Below, in pieces: positions 36,886-48,500 of a stretch of DNA of 64,000 nucleotides. A program made the translations under genes and the position numbers. The notes below the pieces were generated by a model that worked only from the letters and a program-made list of their open reading frames with translations, made no database searches and was not told where the DNA came from. The stretch comes from Phyto melanocephala (taxonomy: Eukaryota > Arthropoda > Insecta > Diptera > Rhinophoridae), in the NCBI GenBank assembly GCA_941918925.1, contig OW799236.1, forward strand, positions 124,742,360 to 124,806,359, read 5' to 3'. Every line of letters begins with the position of its first letter. Positions within the stretch are counted from its first letter, which is position 1.

Positions 36886-39610
36886 ACTACTTATGACAAT
36901 TATTTTTGGAGCCCGCAAAGCGGACCTGGTTCTACTGGTTAATTATATTAAAGCATAAGTTAAAGGCAAATTGAATATTATTATTATTACGAAATATGTT
37001 ATCGCTTTAACACTACGATGTCTCCAAACGATTAATAAATGTAATTTCATTTTGTTTTCTTAGCAATTGAAATACTACTGCATTTCAAAAATAGCGATTA
37101 TTTTTATAGTTTCCTTTGAAACGCTTATTTTATTAGTTTTGCTTCAAAATAATAGTTAGACTTCTTAAGCATTAGATATTTTATCCTAATACAATACTAT
37201 GAATTGAATGTAATTCCAAAAACGTTTTGAACATTAAAAAAATACAACGTTTCAAGCAAAATCCAAAACAACTTTAATATTTTATATTTTTAAGTTTGAC
37301 TTTTTTCAAGGACATTACACGGCAATTGTTTTAAAACGTGTTGGTTTTTCAAGCTACAAATTAGCAACAAATTTAATAAATATTTTTCTCAATGTCAACG
37401 GAGGTTTCCAAAAAACAGTTTTTCTTATTTTCGACAAACAAAAATAAATGCCATTAAATTGAAAAATTGAGTTCCCGGTAGAAATCAAAAAGAACAAAAA
37501 TAGTTACAAACAAACTAAATAAGTATAAAATGCTCTAAATGAGAAATCTCATCAGAAGCCTGAAACTAAGCGGATAAGGAAAAACAATCAAGATTATCCA
37601 TCATAAATTCACAACCGTTCACAAAGTCAAGGTTAAAAGTGTGCAAAATATGTTAAAGAAACTCTAAATGCAGGTAAATTGTGGAAATTGATCGAACATA
37701 TTGAAAGTGACCTCTAACTATAGAACGTATTAGAATTGTGTTGTTATCCGCCGTTAAATCAGCGGATATGCACATAACTGCAAATGTTTAACTGATATGC
37801 GTGTACCCAGGAAAAGCAACATTTGTGTATGTGGGTGTGTGTGTATATGCCGTAAAGGTTTGGAAAAGGGGTGTACCCTTTACCTTTAACATTAAAGGGT
37901 TTCTTAAGCTGTGCAGTCAGTATTAAACAGATTAATGCATCTACTGTCCATACTTGAGCATAGTGTTAGTACAAGCACTACGTTGGACGACAACAAAAAC
38001 AAAGGAATCTAGAAGTCATGTTCGAAAATGACTTATTCAAAAGGGAACTTAAACAATTAAAAACGGCTTATTGTCTGCAGTTACTGCTGCAGTTGTACGG
38101 GTTGAATACAATGGACAACTAAAGGAATATGTGAAACAATGCATTCCTTTAACAAACTCAAAACACATTTATTTACTATGTAAAAGGATTTGTGTGTGTG
38201 TGTGTGTGTGTAACAGTACCACTAAATCGCAAAAGGATATTCTTATAAATGCTATATGTATGTGTGTGTGTTGAGGAATAACTTTAAAAGAAGGCGTTTC
38301 ATGTACAAATAAAAAGGATTTATTATTTGGATTATTTTCCCGGGAAGTTGGCCGACCTAATTTGCACGCAAAACGAATTGCTATGAACTGTGTAGAAATA
38401 AATTGAAACAGGGAAAAATGTCCTGTTCTAAATTCCAGAAAAGAGTTTAGTTTATTAGAGAGTGTTTTGAAAAAGGGTTTGAAAATTTGTAAAAATCATT
38501 AATTTAATCCTTTACTTTTGTTAATAAACCCTTTCCATGTTCAAAGATATTTAAGCCTTTATTTTGTTATCTTATTAGTTGGTTTGGTTGGTTGCTTTAA
38601 GTGTCATTTTTAAAAGGTTTTTAGCAGTGATTTGGTCTTATTTAGCAGCCATTGAGCTCCTCCCACTTTTCACATTAAAACAAATTGAAACAGTTTTATT
38701 ACAATTTACTTTTGTGTTAAATTAAAATCATTAACGTTAAGACAACTGCTTAATTAGAAAACTAATAACCTAATCATTATATATGAAGGCATTCTGTAGT
38801 CCCCACAACACAATTCATGGCTACATTACGTTATTACATTGATGTGACAAATTAATAAAAATGTTCGTTAGATATTCCGCCCCATTTCTCAGTTTTGTTT
38901 TTCATTTTCAAACACATTTTCGGTTTCGGGTGTTGTTGCCACTGTTGTAGAGTGTCATTTCTCTTTTTTATTTTCTTTGCTTTATTACTTTGATAATGCT
39001 TGAATATGACATATTGATGTCATATAACGTCATAAAAAGTTAACTTGTTGTGGCAGACTTTCTGTGTTTTTGCCGCTTTTAGGACGTGTTTTTTATTGTT
39101 TCATCCATACCGCCCCGCTTTATCTTATATAATTAAAGGCAAGTTGATTTTTTGTTTATTTTAAATAGTTTATATAAATTTGTTATGTTTCTTAAATGAC
39201 ATGAATCACACTTGATTAGTTAAAAAAAAAAAAAGTTAATGATTTGTTGCGGACAAAATTTGTTTATTGGAACTTAAATATGCCTCTAGTATTGATGTTG
39301 TATCGATTTTATTGAGCATGAACTATAAAACATAAGTAAATCAAAGTCTTATCTTTTCCAATAAAATTATATGCCGCATAAAAACAAACTATCATCTTGT
39401 TTATGTACAATTACTTATAAAAAAAAAATATTTTTAAAATTGTATTAAAAATATGTATCGATACTAGTACTAATTATGGTTATAACAAAAATCACCACAC
39501 ATGGGGTTTAAGCATTTAAGAAATTTTTCGTTTATATAATTTTTACCTGTATACCTTTTATACCTGTTGTAACAGAAAGGGTAGACATATTGTATATCAT
39601 TGTATAGGTA
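36886..39610. other. Intergenic, no gene seen
   Basis: AT-rich, with a perfect (GT)n microsatellite at 38191-38211. The 67-codon frame at 38071-38274 runs through that microsatellite and is not supported as a gene. Confidence 0.45.
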
Positions 39611-39774
39611 TGCGCAAAGATAAACCATGGTTACAACATGATCACGACAGTCATATATGGTTGCTATAACAATATTTGGTTATCGAAATCAAGTTATTTT
39701 GTTTATGTTTTATCATTTATTGTCAACTAATTTTTATTAAAATAATTTTCTATTAAAATAGTTTAAGGGCGACG

Positions 39775-40766
39775 CACAGTGTTGCGAAACCAGAATTTTT
39801 TGGAAATCATATTGCCTAAACTGTAATTTTAATTGTATCGATGAGAAACTTCTACAGATTGGTCAGAATGAAATCCCAAACAGAATGAGTGAAAAAAAAA
39901 ATTTACACCGAAAAAAATTGTTGGGTAAAATTTTCAACAAAAGTCAAAAATAAAAAAAAAATTGTTCGAAAAATTTAAAAAAAAATTTATTTTAATTTTT
40001 CTTTTATTTCTGATTAATACCCTATGATTAGTTTTTAAAATAAATTATAGAGTGGTCCGAACATGAATTATAAACGTCAAATTTTCATGATTTTTCGATA
40101 TTTGTTGAATAACTCTGAAATTTTATATAAAACCAAAATCTATTTCATTTCTTATTTGAAAGGTGGCAATAAAAGCTTTAATTTGATACCGGTTTGAAGT
40201 CAATAGCTTCAGTTTTAAGAGAGTTATGCTCATTTTTGTCACCCGAAAACCAATATCTAAAATCGCTATAACTCCCAGGAGGGCAGGTATGGGCAGCTGA
40301 TTTTTTCACAGTTCGTTGAAAACAAATTATGTAACATTTCTGTAGTGGTTTGGAACTGGGACTCACTGGGACTTTTTAGATATTGTTTACCTAACCCAAA
40401 TTTTAAGGAAAAAATGGACCTTTAGTCGGGTTTTCGCTCTAAAAAAGGTGCATATGAAAATGTCTCAAACAACATTCCTTTTTTTTACAGAAGATACTTG
40501 TCCGAAGGCAGATTTTTTTTCCGAATCAAAATATCTGTCACCAAAATCAAATGAGATCATTTTGAATACAGCCCTGAAATCCCCTCTTTTCGTGAAAATT
40601 TTGTATATTTGACTTCTAAAATCAATTAAAAATCAACGGGCCAACATAAAAATAAGCTTTATGTGTTTTTTGTTTACTTGGAATGTTTGTGACAAAATTG
40701 CATCATTAAAAACACTGAAAAAAATAATCGGAAAAAAGTTACTTTTCCACTAGCCGCAACACAGTG
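39775..40766. mobile_element. Transib-like non-autonomous transposon
   Basis: The left end is CACAGTGTTGCG (39775-39786) and the inverted right end is CACTGTGTTGCG (ending 40766), an 11 of 12 match. Exact 5 bp repeats CGACG flank it (39770-39774 and 40767-40771). Transib transposons, relatives of the RAG recombinase, have CACAGTG-like termini and 5 bp GC-rich target duplications. No transposase was recognised in the 992 bp body. One base of the right heptamer deviates. Confidence 0.65.
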
Positions 40767-40925
40767 CGACGATTGTTTAAGTAATTGGCTGTGATATTTT
40801 TATTATACTTTTACATTTTTTTAATTTATTAAGTTTGTGTTTTGTTTCTTGTCCACTTTATACTCATCTGTGATATTTTAAAGAATGTTACATTTAAAGG
40901 ATTATTGATTTTAATAAATGAATTC

Positions 40926-40960
40926 CTTAAGAAGTTGGAAAGTACCAACGAAACGTCGGA
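40926..40960 (+). other. Hairpin-GAAA motif 1 (hammerhead-like)
   Basis: CTTAAGAA, stem GTTGG/CCAAC (34-38 with 45-49 of the 409xx block), then GAAACGTCG. It resembles motif 3 at 43409-43445. The downstream sequence is AT-rich with AATAAA-type words. Confidence 0.4.
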
Positions 40961-41370
40961 TTATAAAATTAAATAAATAATCTTTTATTTTTATTTTAAA
41001 ATAATGAAACATATGACCTTGAAAGCCCGAATTTAGGAAATTTATTGAAAATATAAAAATAGTATAATTTACAAAATTATTATGACAAGAATATTATGAT
41101 GTCCCTACAAATAAAACAATAGAGATTCGAAGCCATTTAAAACTACAAATAACCATTAAATGATAAGTGAACCAATAGTATGATTACAATGCAATCCATC
41201 TATTATATCTTTTAATCAAAATTTGTTTTCAAATATTCTTCTTGTTAAATAAATTTTTATTAAAAAAAAGTTTGACTTGTAAAAAAATATTTAAAAATTA
41301 AAAAAAAAAACCAAACATCAAGACACTAAACCAACATAAAACAAATATTTATATAATAAAAACTTATATC

Positions 41371-41404
41371 CTGATGGTGCTACACAAGAGGTAGCGAAAT
41401 ATTG
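41371..41404 (+). other. Hairpin-GAAA motif 2 (hammerhead-like)
   Basis: CTGATGG, stem GCTAC/GTAGC (41379-41383 with 41091+300..., that is 41391-41395), then GAAATATTG. It has the same architecture as motifs 1, 3 and 4. Confidence 0.4.
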
Positions 41405-41991
41405 ATTAAATACTATAAAATAGAACAAAAAATTTTGTATTATTGAAAAGACCTAAAGCTTAAAAAACTATTACATATTATTAAAAAAAGTTCAAAGAAA
41501 CTAATAATTATTAGCAAGGTGAATTCATACAGGTGAAATTATCAGCCCAGCTGATGGGGAAACTTTTTGTCAAAATTGGTTGAATTTGCCTTGATTTTAT
41601 TTATTAATGCAGGGAAGGAAAATGTGATTTTATTAAATTAAACCTGACATAACAACTTTTCCATCCCTGATATACGAATTGGCCTTGACAGAAAACGCAC
41701 CCTTAAAAAGTTGCTTTTTTGTATTAATTCGCCGTTGCATATACCTGTATGCATATGCCTTGATTATTACCAAAAAGTAATTACAATAAAAAGGATAAAT
41801 AAGAATTAATTTTACATATCTACATTTATTTCCTCCAACTCCTAAGAGCTCAACCCAATTGTTATTTGGCGTGTACAGGTAAGCGATAGTCGACGTGTAT
41901 TGCGTCTGTCCTAATCGTTTCTCCAAGTGTGATAATTGCAGAAGCATTTGTGTTTGCGTTATTCACGTTGGATCAGTTGCTGGCTAGCTTC

Positions 41992-42814
41992 TAGGGTGAT
42001 CGATTATTTGACTTTTTTAAGAAACCGGTGTTCAAATAGTTCGAAATTCAGAACTTGAAAAAAACCGGTTGCTTTTTTGAAAATTAAGAAAAAACCGGTT
42101 AACCGGTCGAACAATAAAATATAATTCCTTAATGAAAAAACTAAAACTATAGTAAAAAAAATTATAATATAAACGATATCTGAATATGGACTTTTTACAA
42201 TTGATATTAGTTTGGCTGCCCAATATCAAAACACAATAACTGACATGAAAACAGTTGACTTTCTTAGATTTTAATTAGGACAAAAGTACTCATTACAAGT
42301 AAAATAAATAAATAAATAAAAAATACTTTTTTATTGGACTGTTATACATTTTTTTATCTCCTCCTGTGCATTTTTTAAATGATAGATATGTCTTTTATAT
42401 TTATATGCACTCATATATTTTGATCAAAAAGATTTCTTTAATTTAAAACAAAATTTAAAGGCTAGGAAAAAATTCTTTTCAGTTTTTATACAATTTTATT
42501 TGAATTTTTTTTCTTATACCTTTTTCTTACTTTACATTTGTTTTTGAAACAACAAATAAATTTCTTACAATATTATGGAAAAGTTTTTATTAAGTTTTCT
42601 GATTTATTGAAATATTTTTAATAATAAATATACTATGGTACGATTTATTACAAGTATGTATTAAGTAAACATAAAAAATAAAAAAACCGGCTTTTGTTGG
42701 TTGAAAAAACCGGTGTATTCGACATTCGAAAAATCAATATTTAAAAAAAACCGCCAGCTGAAAGAGTAAAAAACCGGTTTTACCACCAGTTTCAAAACCG
42801 AGTCGATCACCCTA
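41992..42814. mobile_element. hAT-type MITE, copy 2, exact 8 bp duplication
   Basis: The ends TAGGGTGATCGATTATTTGA (41992) and, inverted, TAGGGTGATCGACTCGG (ending 42814) define terminal inverted repeats. Exact CTAGCTTC flanks lie at 41984-41991 and 42815-42822. AAACCGGTT subterminal repeats match copy 1 at 11525-12110, but this copy is about 240 bp longer in its AT-rich centre. There is no coding capacity. Confidence 0.93.
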
Positions 42815-43080
42815 CTAGCTTCTGACTAGCGAGTTTTGGAAATTTTTTAGTGCAACTACACTCTTAGAATCTTGTGTAAACATTTACTTTGATTGAAATC
42901 AAATGTGTTTAAAAAAAATTTTATGTTTCGTTTTTAGTTACGGATAATTGTATGATACTTTAATTACACATAATTATAATAATAACGTGTAACTATTATA
43001 TGTTTTAACCACAATCATACAATTCAATCATAGTATGTTGCTCTTTGGTTATGGTTACAACAATCATGTTTTTTTTGCAT

Positions 43081-44214
43081 GTAAATACCATATTATTTGA
43101 AAATATAAAATTAGGTTAATATTTTTAAAATAAAAGGAAAAAATTAAAAATAAATCACATAAAAATAATTAATTTTTTTTTAATTATCGTCTAATATTTT
43201 CGATCTGTATATTTAAAATAAAAAATATTAAAATAATTATTATTATATTATAATTATTATTATATTATATTATTATATTATTAAAATAAAATATTTTTCT
43301 TAAGCCTGACATCACTTTCTGTTTTTAATAAAAAAAAATTTATTAACACCAATATTTTTTTTGTAATTGTGTTTGAATTTGTTTGTTTATATAATTTGTA
43401 TATTTACCCTGAAGAAGCTACCCATTATTTGGTAGCGAAATATTGTTGTTAATAAAGAATTTTTCTCAATAATTTTTCTCAAATTATTATTTTTTTTTTC
43501 TTTGAATTTAAATATATTGGGACTTATAAGCGATATGTAAATTATTTTAAAGAGCAAGTTACTTGTGTTGAAGTATAATTAAATATTTGTTCTCAAAATT
43601 CGTGTTATTTTCTATGAGTGACTCTCCCGGACACATTTATGTGTAGGATGTCTAGGAAATTTAATAAATATTAATAACAAATTAATTCATAATTAAAAAT
43701 ATTTATTTTTCAAACAATGCTGGAAGTAGGGTGCATATACAAAAGGTCTTAAAATTATACTTAAAGAATTCCCAAAGCCTTTTTAAGAAAAAAAGTGCAA
43801 AATATATAAGTTTATTAACAAAATATTTAAAGATTTTATTGCAAAAAGAATGGGAAACCTTTTTTTAAAGTTTTAATGTTTTTTTCTTTCAAATATAAAA
43901 TAAAAAATTTTTAAGCTACAAAAAATATTATAAAAAAAATTTAAACTCAATGTTTTTGATCAAAAATTCATGGTAATCATCATGATCAAATTCATGGCAA
44001 AAATCATTCAAATTGATTACAAGCCTAGAAAGGTTCTTAAAACCAGAGGTTGTCAACTTTGACGAGTTGTTATACGGGGTGTCTCAAAAAAGGTTTTGCC
44101 ACGAGCCCCAGCTTGTTTGATGCAATTTAGACAAGTAGTCTAATAAGTACCTTATCTTCTTTAAATCAACAAAGTGAAAACCAAATAATGTGTTTTAAAA
44201 TATGATTTTAGAGT
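43081..44214. other. Intergenic, AT-rich
   Basis: It contains a TTA/TAT simple repeat near 43233-43282 and hairpin-GAAA motif 3. A segment near 44077-44110 (GGGGTGTCTCAAAAA) may be a lone transposon end. No gene is seen. Confidence 0.4.
43409..43445 (+). other. Hairpin-GAAA motif 3 (best hammerhead-like copy)
   Basis: CTGAAGA (43409-43415), stem GCTACC/GGTAGC (43417-43422 with 43431-43436), GAAA (43437-43440), TATTG. CUGANGA, a stem II hairpin and GAAA are parts of the hammerhead ribozyme core; stems I and III were not demonstrated. It is followed by TTGTTAATAAAGAATTTTT. Confidence 0.45.
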
Positions 44215-44222
44215 ACTGTGTA

Positions 44223-44428
44223 GGTGAGGTTAGGCAGAACAGGCAGCTGTTGTGCAGCTAACTTGAGTACATCATATTGATTTCTTTGCGATACCTGCAT
44301 ATAATAGAAAGAATATAATAGAAAAGAAGAGAAGAGAAAAATCATTAAACCAGTGCAGAGTCTCTGGCGGAAATCAAACTCGCTAGCACCAGATTAGCAC
44401 ACCAGCACACAGACCAGTCCACCGGGGA
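44223..44428 (-). mobile_element. tRNA-derived SINE, copy 1
   Basis: On the minus strand it starts CCCCGGTGGACTGGTCTGTG, has a degenerate B box GAGTTTGATTTCC, then GCCAGAGACTCTG, a pyrimidine-rich body and a CCTAACCTCACCTA tail. ACTGTGTA flanks it (44215-44222 and 44429-44436). It is the same family as 58124-58360. Confidence 0.85.
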
Positions 44429-44742
44429 ACTGTGTAATAGATTATTTAAATTCAGTCCTCGGTTTGCAGAGACATTTTATATTAAAAATTTTAACAAAAA
44501 ATTACTAAAAGAATTTTCTTTTTCAAACAATTTAAAATTCTAACTAAAATAAAATAATCTAAGAAATATATATCAAAATAAAGAAAAAATTAAAAAAAAT
44601 TGTTTGTCCCAAAATATATGATATTAAGCGAGTTTAAGCTGTTTCTATTGTACGGTTTGACGAAAAATATTATAAAAATGTGGGCAACAGTGTCGAATAC
44701 TTAAATTTAGGGATAATTCCTTTTTTGTGCTGAAATTTTCAT

Positions 44743-45521
44743 TTATATATAAAACTGAAACTCTGTCTGTGTGTGTGTGTTAGCTATAGAATCCGTTGTT
44801 GTACACATTCCAGGGAGTGTTTATGGGTAAAAAGGGCGGGGTCACGCCCATTAAAAATTAGTTATAATTTTTAGCTACTTGCACTGGACCGATTTTTCTG
44901 AAACTTTGCACACATATAGAGCTGTCATGACTAAATAATTTCGTGATAAGAAAGGTGGGCGGGGCAACGCTCCTAATAAAGTTTTAATTTTGAGGTACTT
45001 GCACTGGACCGATTTTTCTGAAACTTTGCAAACATACTAAGCTGTCATAACTATATAATTTCGTGATTAGAAAAGTGGGCAGGGCCACGCCCAGAAAAAA
45101 GGTTATAATTTTGAGGTACTTGCACCAGACCGATTTTTCTGAAACCTTGCACACATATTGAGCTGTCATGACTTTACAATTTCGTGGTTAGAAAAGTGAG
45201 CAGTGCCACGCCCATAAAAAAAGTTATCATTTTCAGCTACTTGAACTTCACCGATTTTCCTGAAACTTTGCACATGTCATGACTATACAGTTACGTAATG
45301 AGAAAAGTGGGCAGTGCCATGCCCATTTTTAGCTACTTGAACTTCACCGATTTTCCTGAAACTTTGCACATGTCATGACTATACAGTTACGTAATGAGAA
45401 AAGTGGGCAGTGCCTCGCCCATTAAAAAAAGTTATAATTTTTAGCTTTTTGCACTTGATATTTAATTAAAATTCAGAATGCATTTTTATTCATTAAGCAA
45501 CGCGCGCCGGGCTTTTCTAGT
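44743..45521 (+). mobile_element. Helitron-like element with six internal repeat units
   Basis: It starts TATATATAAAACTGAAACTC, then GTGTGTGTGTTAGCTATAG, and ends ACGCGCGCCGGGCTTTTCTA followed by GT at 45521. Internal palindromic anchors of the GTGGGC..GCCACGCCCA type recur at about 44835, 44956, 45077, 45195, 45307 and 45402. The last two units are almost identical with a 96 bp period, a recent expansion. Same family as 32472-33122. Confidence 0.87.
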
Positions 45522-48500
45522 TTGTGCATAAATTAAAGTGTTAAAGCAAACTTAATGTACAAAAATATTCCATCTAATTATTGATTATTTAAATTCTCTA
45601 ACATTAATAAAATTTACAAGTACCCGTCCTACTTGGCATTGCTGAATCTGTTAATACCTGACAGCATAATGTACATAGGTATAATGCATAGGTGCCCATT
45701 TCATCAAACAATTGTTTATAACCCCACCTCTGCTCTTTAATTTAGTCGTCCATGAGGCAGTGACGTGTGCACATGCTTATCGGCTGTGTTGATATTTTTT
45801 CAAATACAGTGCGTAAAAAAATTATGATGGAATTAGAAAAATATTTTGTTTTTATAAAGTCAAATTTAAAACTGCAAAATTTGTAGATAATTTTCTATTT
45901 TACCAAGTAAACAAATAATGAATTCAGCTTTTACTGCATTTTTATTGTTTTTTTGCAACCAAAACAATTTCTTGTATTAAATTTTAATGGAAATCTTTAC
46001 GCTTACTTTTTATTTTTACTAAAAAAAAATACCAAATTCAGTGTGAACTACATTACTATATATTTTTAAAAACCAAAACAATTTATTGTGACTAAATTTT
46101 GTTAAAAATCTGTGAGCTTACTTTTTAAAAGCACTGTACTTAAAAATTCTCAAACCAATACGGCTGCAAAACATTTTTTGACATCTATGATGATTACATT
46201 GTAGCGTACCTCGATTTTATAATTGCTGTTATACCATAGTTTGCTTTTTTGTTTTCAACGCCATCTTTGATTTAAAATTTGTACATGATTAACTGTATTC
46301 TACTAGTTAAGCCCTTTAATTCGATACCCATATTAAGGAGGTAAAATCAATTGTTCGCCATTTTGTTTTAGACGCCATCAAATTCTTTCGTTTGATTCTT
46401 GACGCTACGGCTTATAATTTGGGGTCTCTAGCATGTCTAAAACTTAATTAGGAACGTGAGAAACCTGACAATTTTTGCTTAGAACTTTGCCGATAAATTT
46501 TTTTAAAATATCCCTAGTAGCATATTATATCTACAAATGGTAACAAACGTGTATAAATGATCCTATGGATTCGGAAATAAATATTGACGAAATTACAAAC
46601 GGAATGACAAACGAAACGGCACCACAGGTGAAGGGTATAAGAACTACTTATAACTTGAAGAACCCTTTAAAATTATACTTTCACTTGGTGTTAGAAAAAT
46701 TATTTTTAAGACTACTAGACTCTCAAGAAGTGGCATTAAATAACAAATCGTGTTCTAAGAAAATTTTTCAAATTCCTAAAAGGAATTGGTTTTATTTAAA
46801 CAGAACTATACACACAATGAAACAAGAGTATTTGTAGATACAAAACTTTACAGTGCCTATTTGTCTGTCAACTGACTACCAAACTAGACCACATAAATAG
46901 TAAATTTAATATGCATTTTGTTGTAGTGGGCAGCCCACAAGTCTCAATGAATTTTTGTTTAAAGGTTTCAATGAAATCCAAAACTCATTTATTTACTAAG
47001 TACAGTATATGAGGCTTTGGTTAATTAGTACCAACACAAATTAAATGCAATGTAAACAAAAACATGAACATTTTTAAAGTACAATACCAAACAATTCCAA
47101 AAACTACATTTCAAGTGTCAGTTTACATGACAGATAGTATGGGGGGACAGACATGTTTAAAATTGCGTAATTTATGACAGTTAAATACAGTAAACATTAG
47201 GTCCAACAAAATGACCAAAAACAACCATGAATACTTTAAAACCAATGAAATCGAACACGAAGCAGGATAAATATGAAACGTGTACATTTAAGAACAATAA
47301 CTCTAGAGGCACTTGAAAGGATTACAAGAGTGTGAGTGTTGTGTTTAATTCACAATATTTAATGTCATTTAAAGCCACTTTCGTAAAAAAAAAAGTTGTA
47401 AAATGAAACAAAAAATATAAAAGAGGACACTACTAAAACCACTTGACACTTGCTTTGCGTAACCAAACAACTTACAAGTGGCGTTTAGATAAGATTCCAA
47501 GGATACTTAAAACACCAACTACAACAGAAAAGTGTTTGTATGAAAACAAATACAATTCGTTTTTTATCTCGAGCAATAATTTGCTAGACGAATTGTTTTT
47601 GTGGGCTGCACATGTTTGCTGTGATAAATTATCATCAGTGATGCTGCAGCAATAAAGGGCGGTTATGGTCATAAGACGTCATATCTTTCAAAATCCACAA
47701 TTTTCACACTTTTCATTCAATGCAACCAATGAAATTTGAATACCGTAATGTAATGTTAATGATTTCCTTGTATGCCTGTATTCCAAGAATTACACTTTTC
47801 GAAGGGAAAAAAAGAAAAAGTAAATTCAATTAATTTTGATTTCTTTTTTTGAAATAATTAATCTTTCTCCTTTTGGTGGAATCATTAAACATGTATTTTG
47901 AATGTAAAACAAAGATGTTGATGACGCTTTGGATAGGAATCTCTAACCAGCTTGTTTACGTTGTAATTAATAGAAATTCAATTATCGGATAAAATTAATA
48001 GTCTCAGCAAACTCTACACGAGATGCTGATTTTGTTCTACAAACAAATGTAAAACTTTTCTCCTTTCAAGTCCATCAAAGTTAAAGATCATAAACTGAGC
48101 AACAGGCGGTGGTCACACGTCATACATACGCGCTTTCGTTATTGTCTGCCAACAAAAACAAAGTTAACCGTTTTTGACTAAAAAAAGTCTATTAGTGATA
48201 TCTCTGAGCCTGCTAATCGATTTATATAAAAATTTACAAAAAAAAAAACCATTTCATCAATACAACAACGAATATTAATTAGTTTTTCTTTCTCAATTCA
48301 ATTAATGAATATTCTCAGTGTGAAAAAGGCGATGCATGTGTGGTATAGTATCGGCACTTTTCTATGTTTTTATTTATTTTTTTATTCATAATTAGGTTCG
48401 CAGAGAGTGAAATTGTTAGCTATCAACAAAACAATAGTACAACCTAATGAATCTTTATCATTTATCACCCGCAAAAAATCTTTTAGGGTTCGTCATTGAT

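Larger units (their letters stand above)
39611..43080. mobile_element. ACACGCAAAG-family TIR element, copy 2, with nested insertions
   Basis: The left end TGCGCAAAGATAAACCATGG with TTACAACATGATCACGAC (39611 on) and the right end with TAGTATGTTGCTCTTTGGTT and ATGGTTACAACAATCATG (to 43080) match the two ends of copies 1 and 3. Between them sit a Transib-like element (39775-40766) and a hAT MITE (41992-42814). That the two ends belong to one original insertion is inferred from their order and orientation. Confidence 0.6.

Noticed and set aside
44077..44135. Possible mariner terminal repeat (GGGGTGTCTCAAAAA)
   Set aside because: No matching inverted end or transposase piece was found nearby.
46565..46837. 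90-codon ORF on the plus strand with an ATG start
   Set aside because: Its first part is the reverse complement of a mini-me-like element end (TTATACCCTTCACC, GTTTGTCATTCCG), so it is a chance frame through a repeat.
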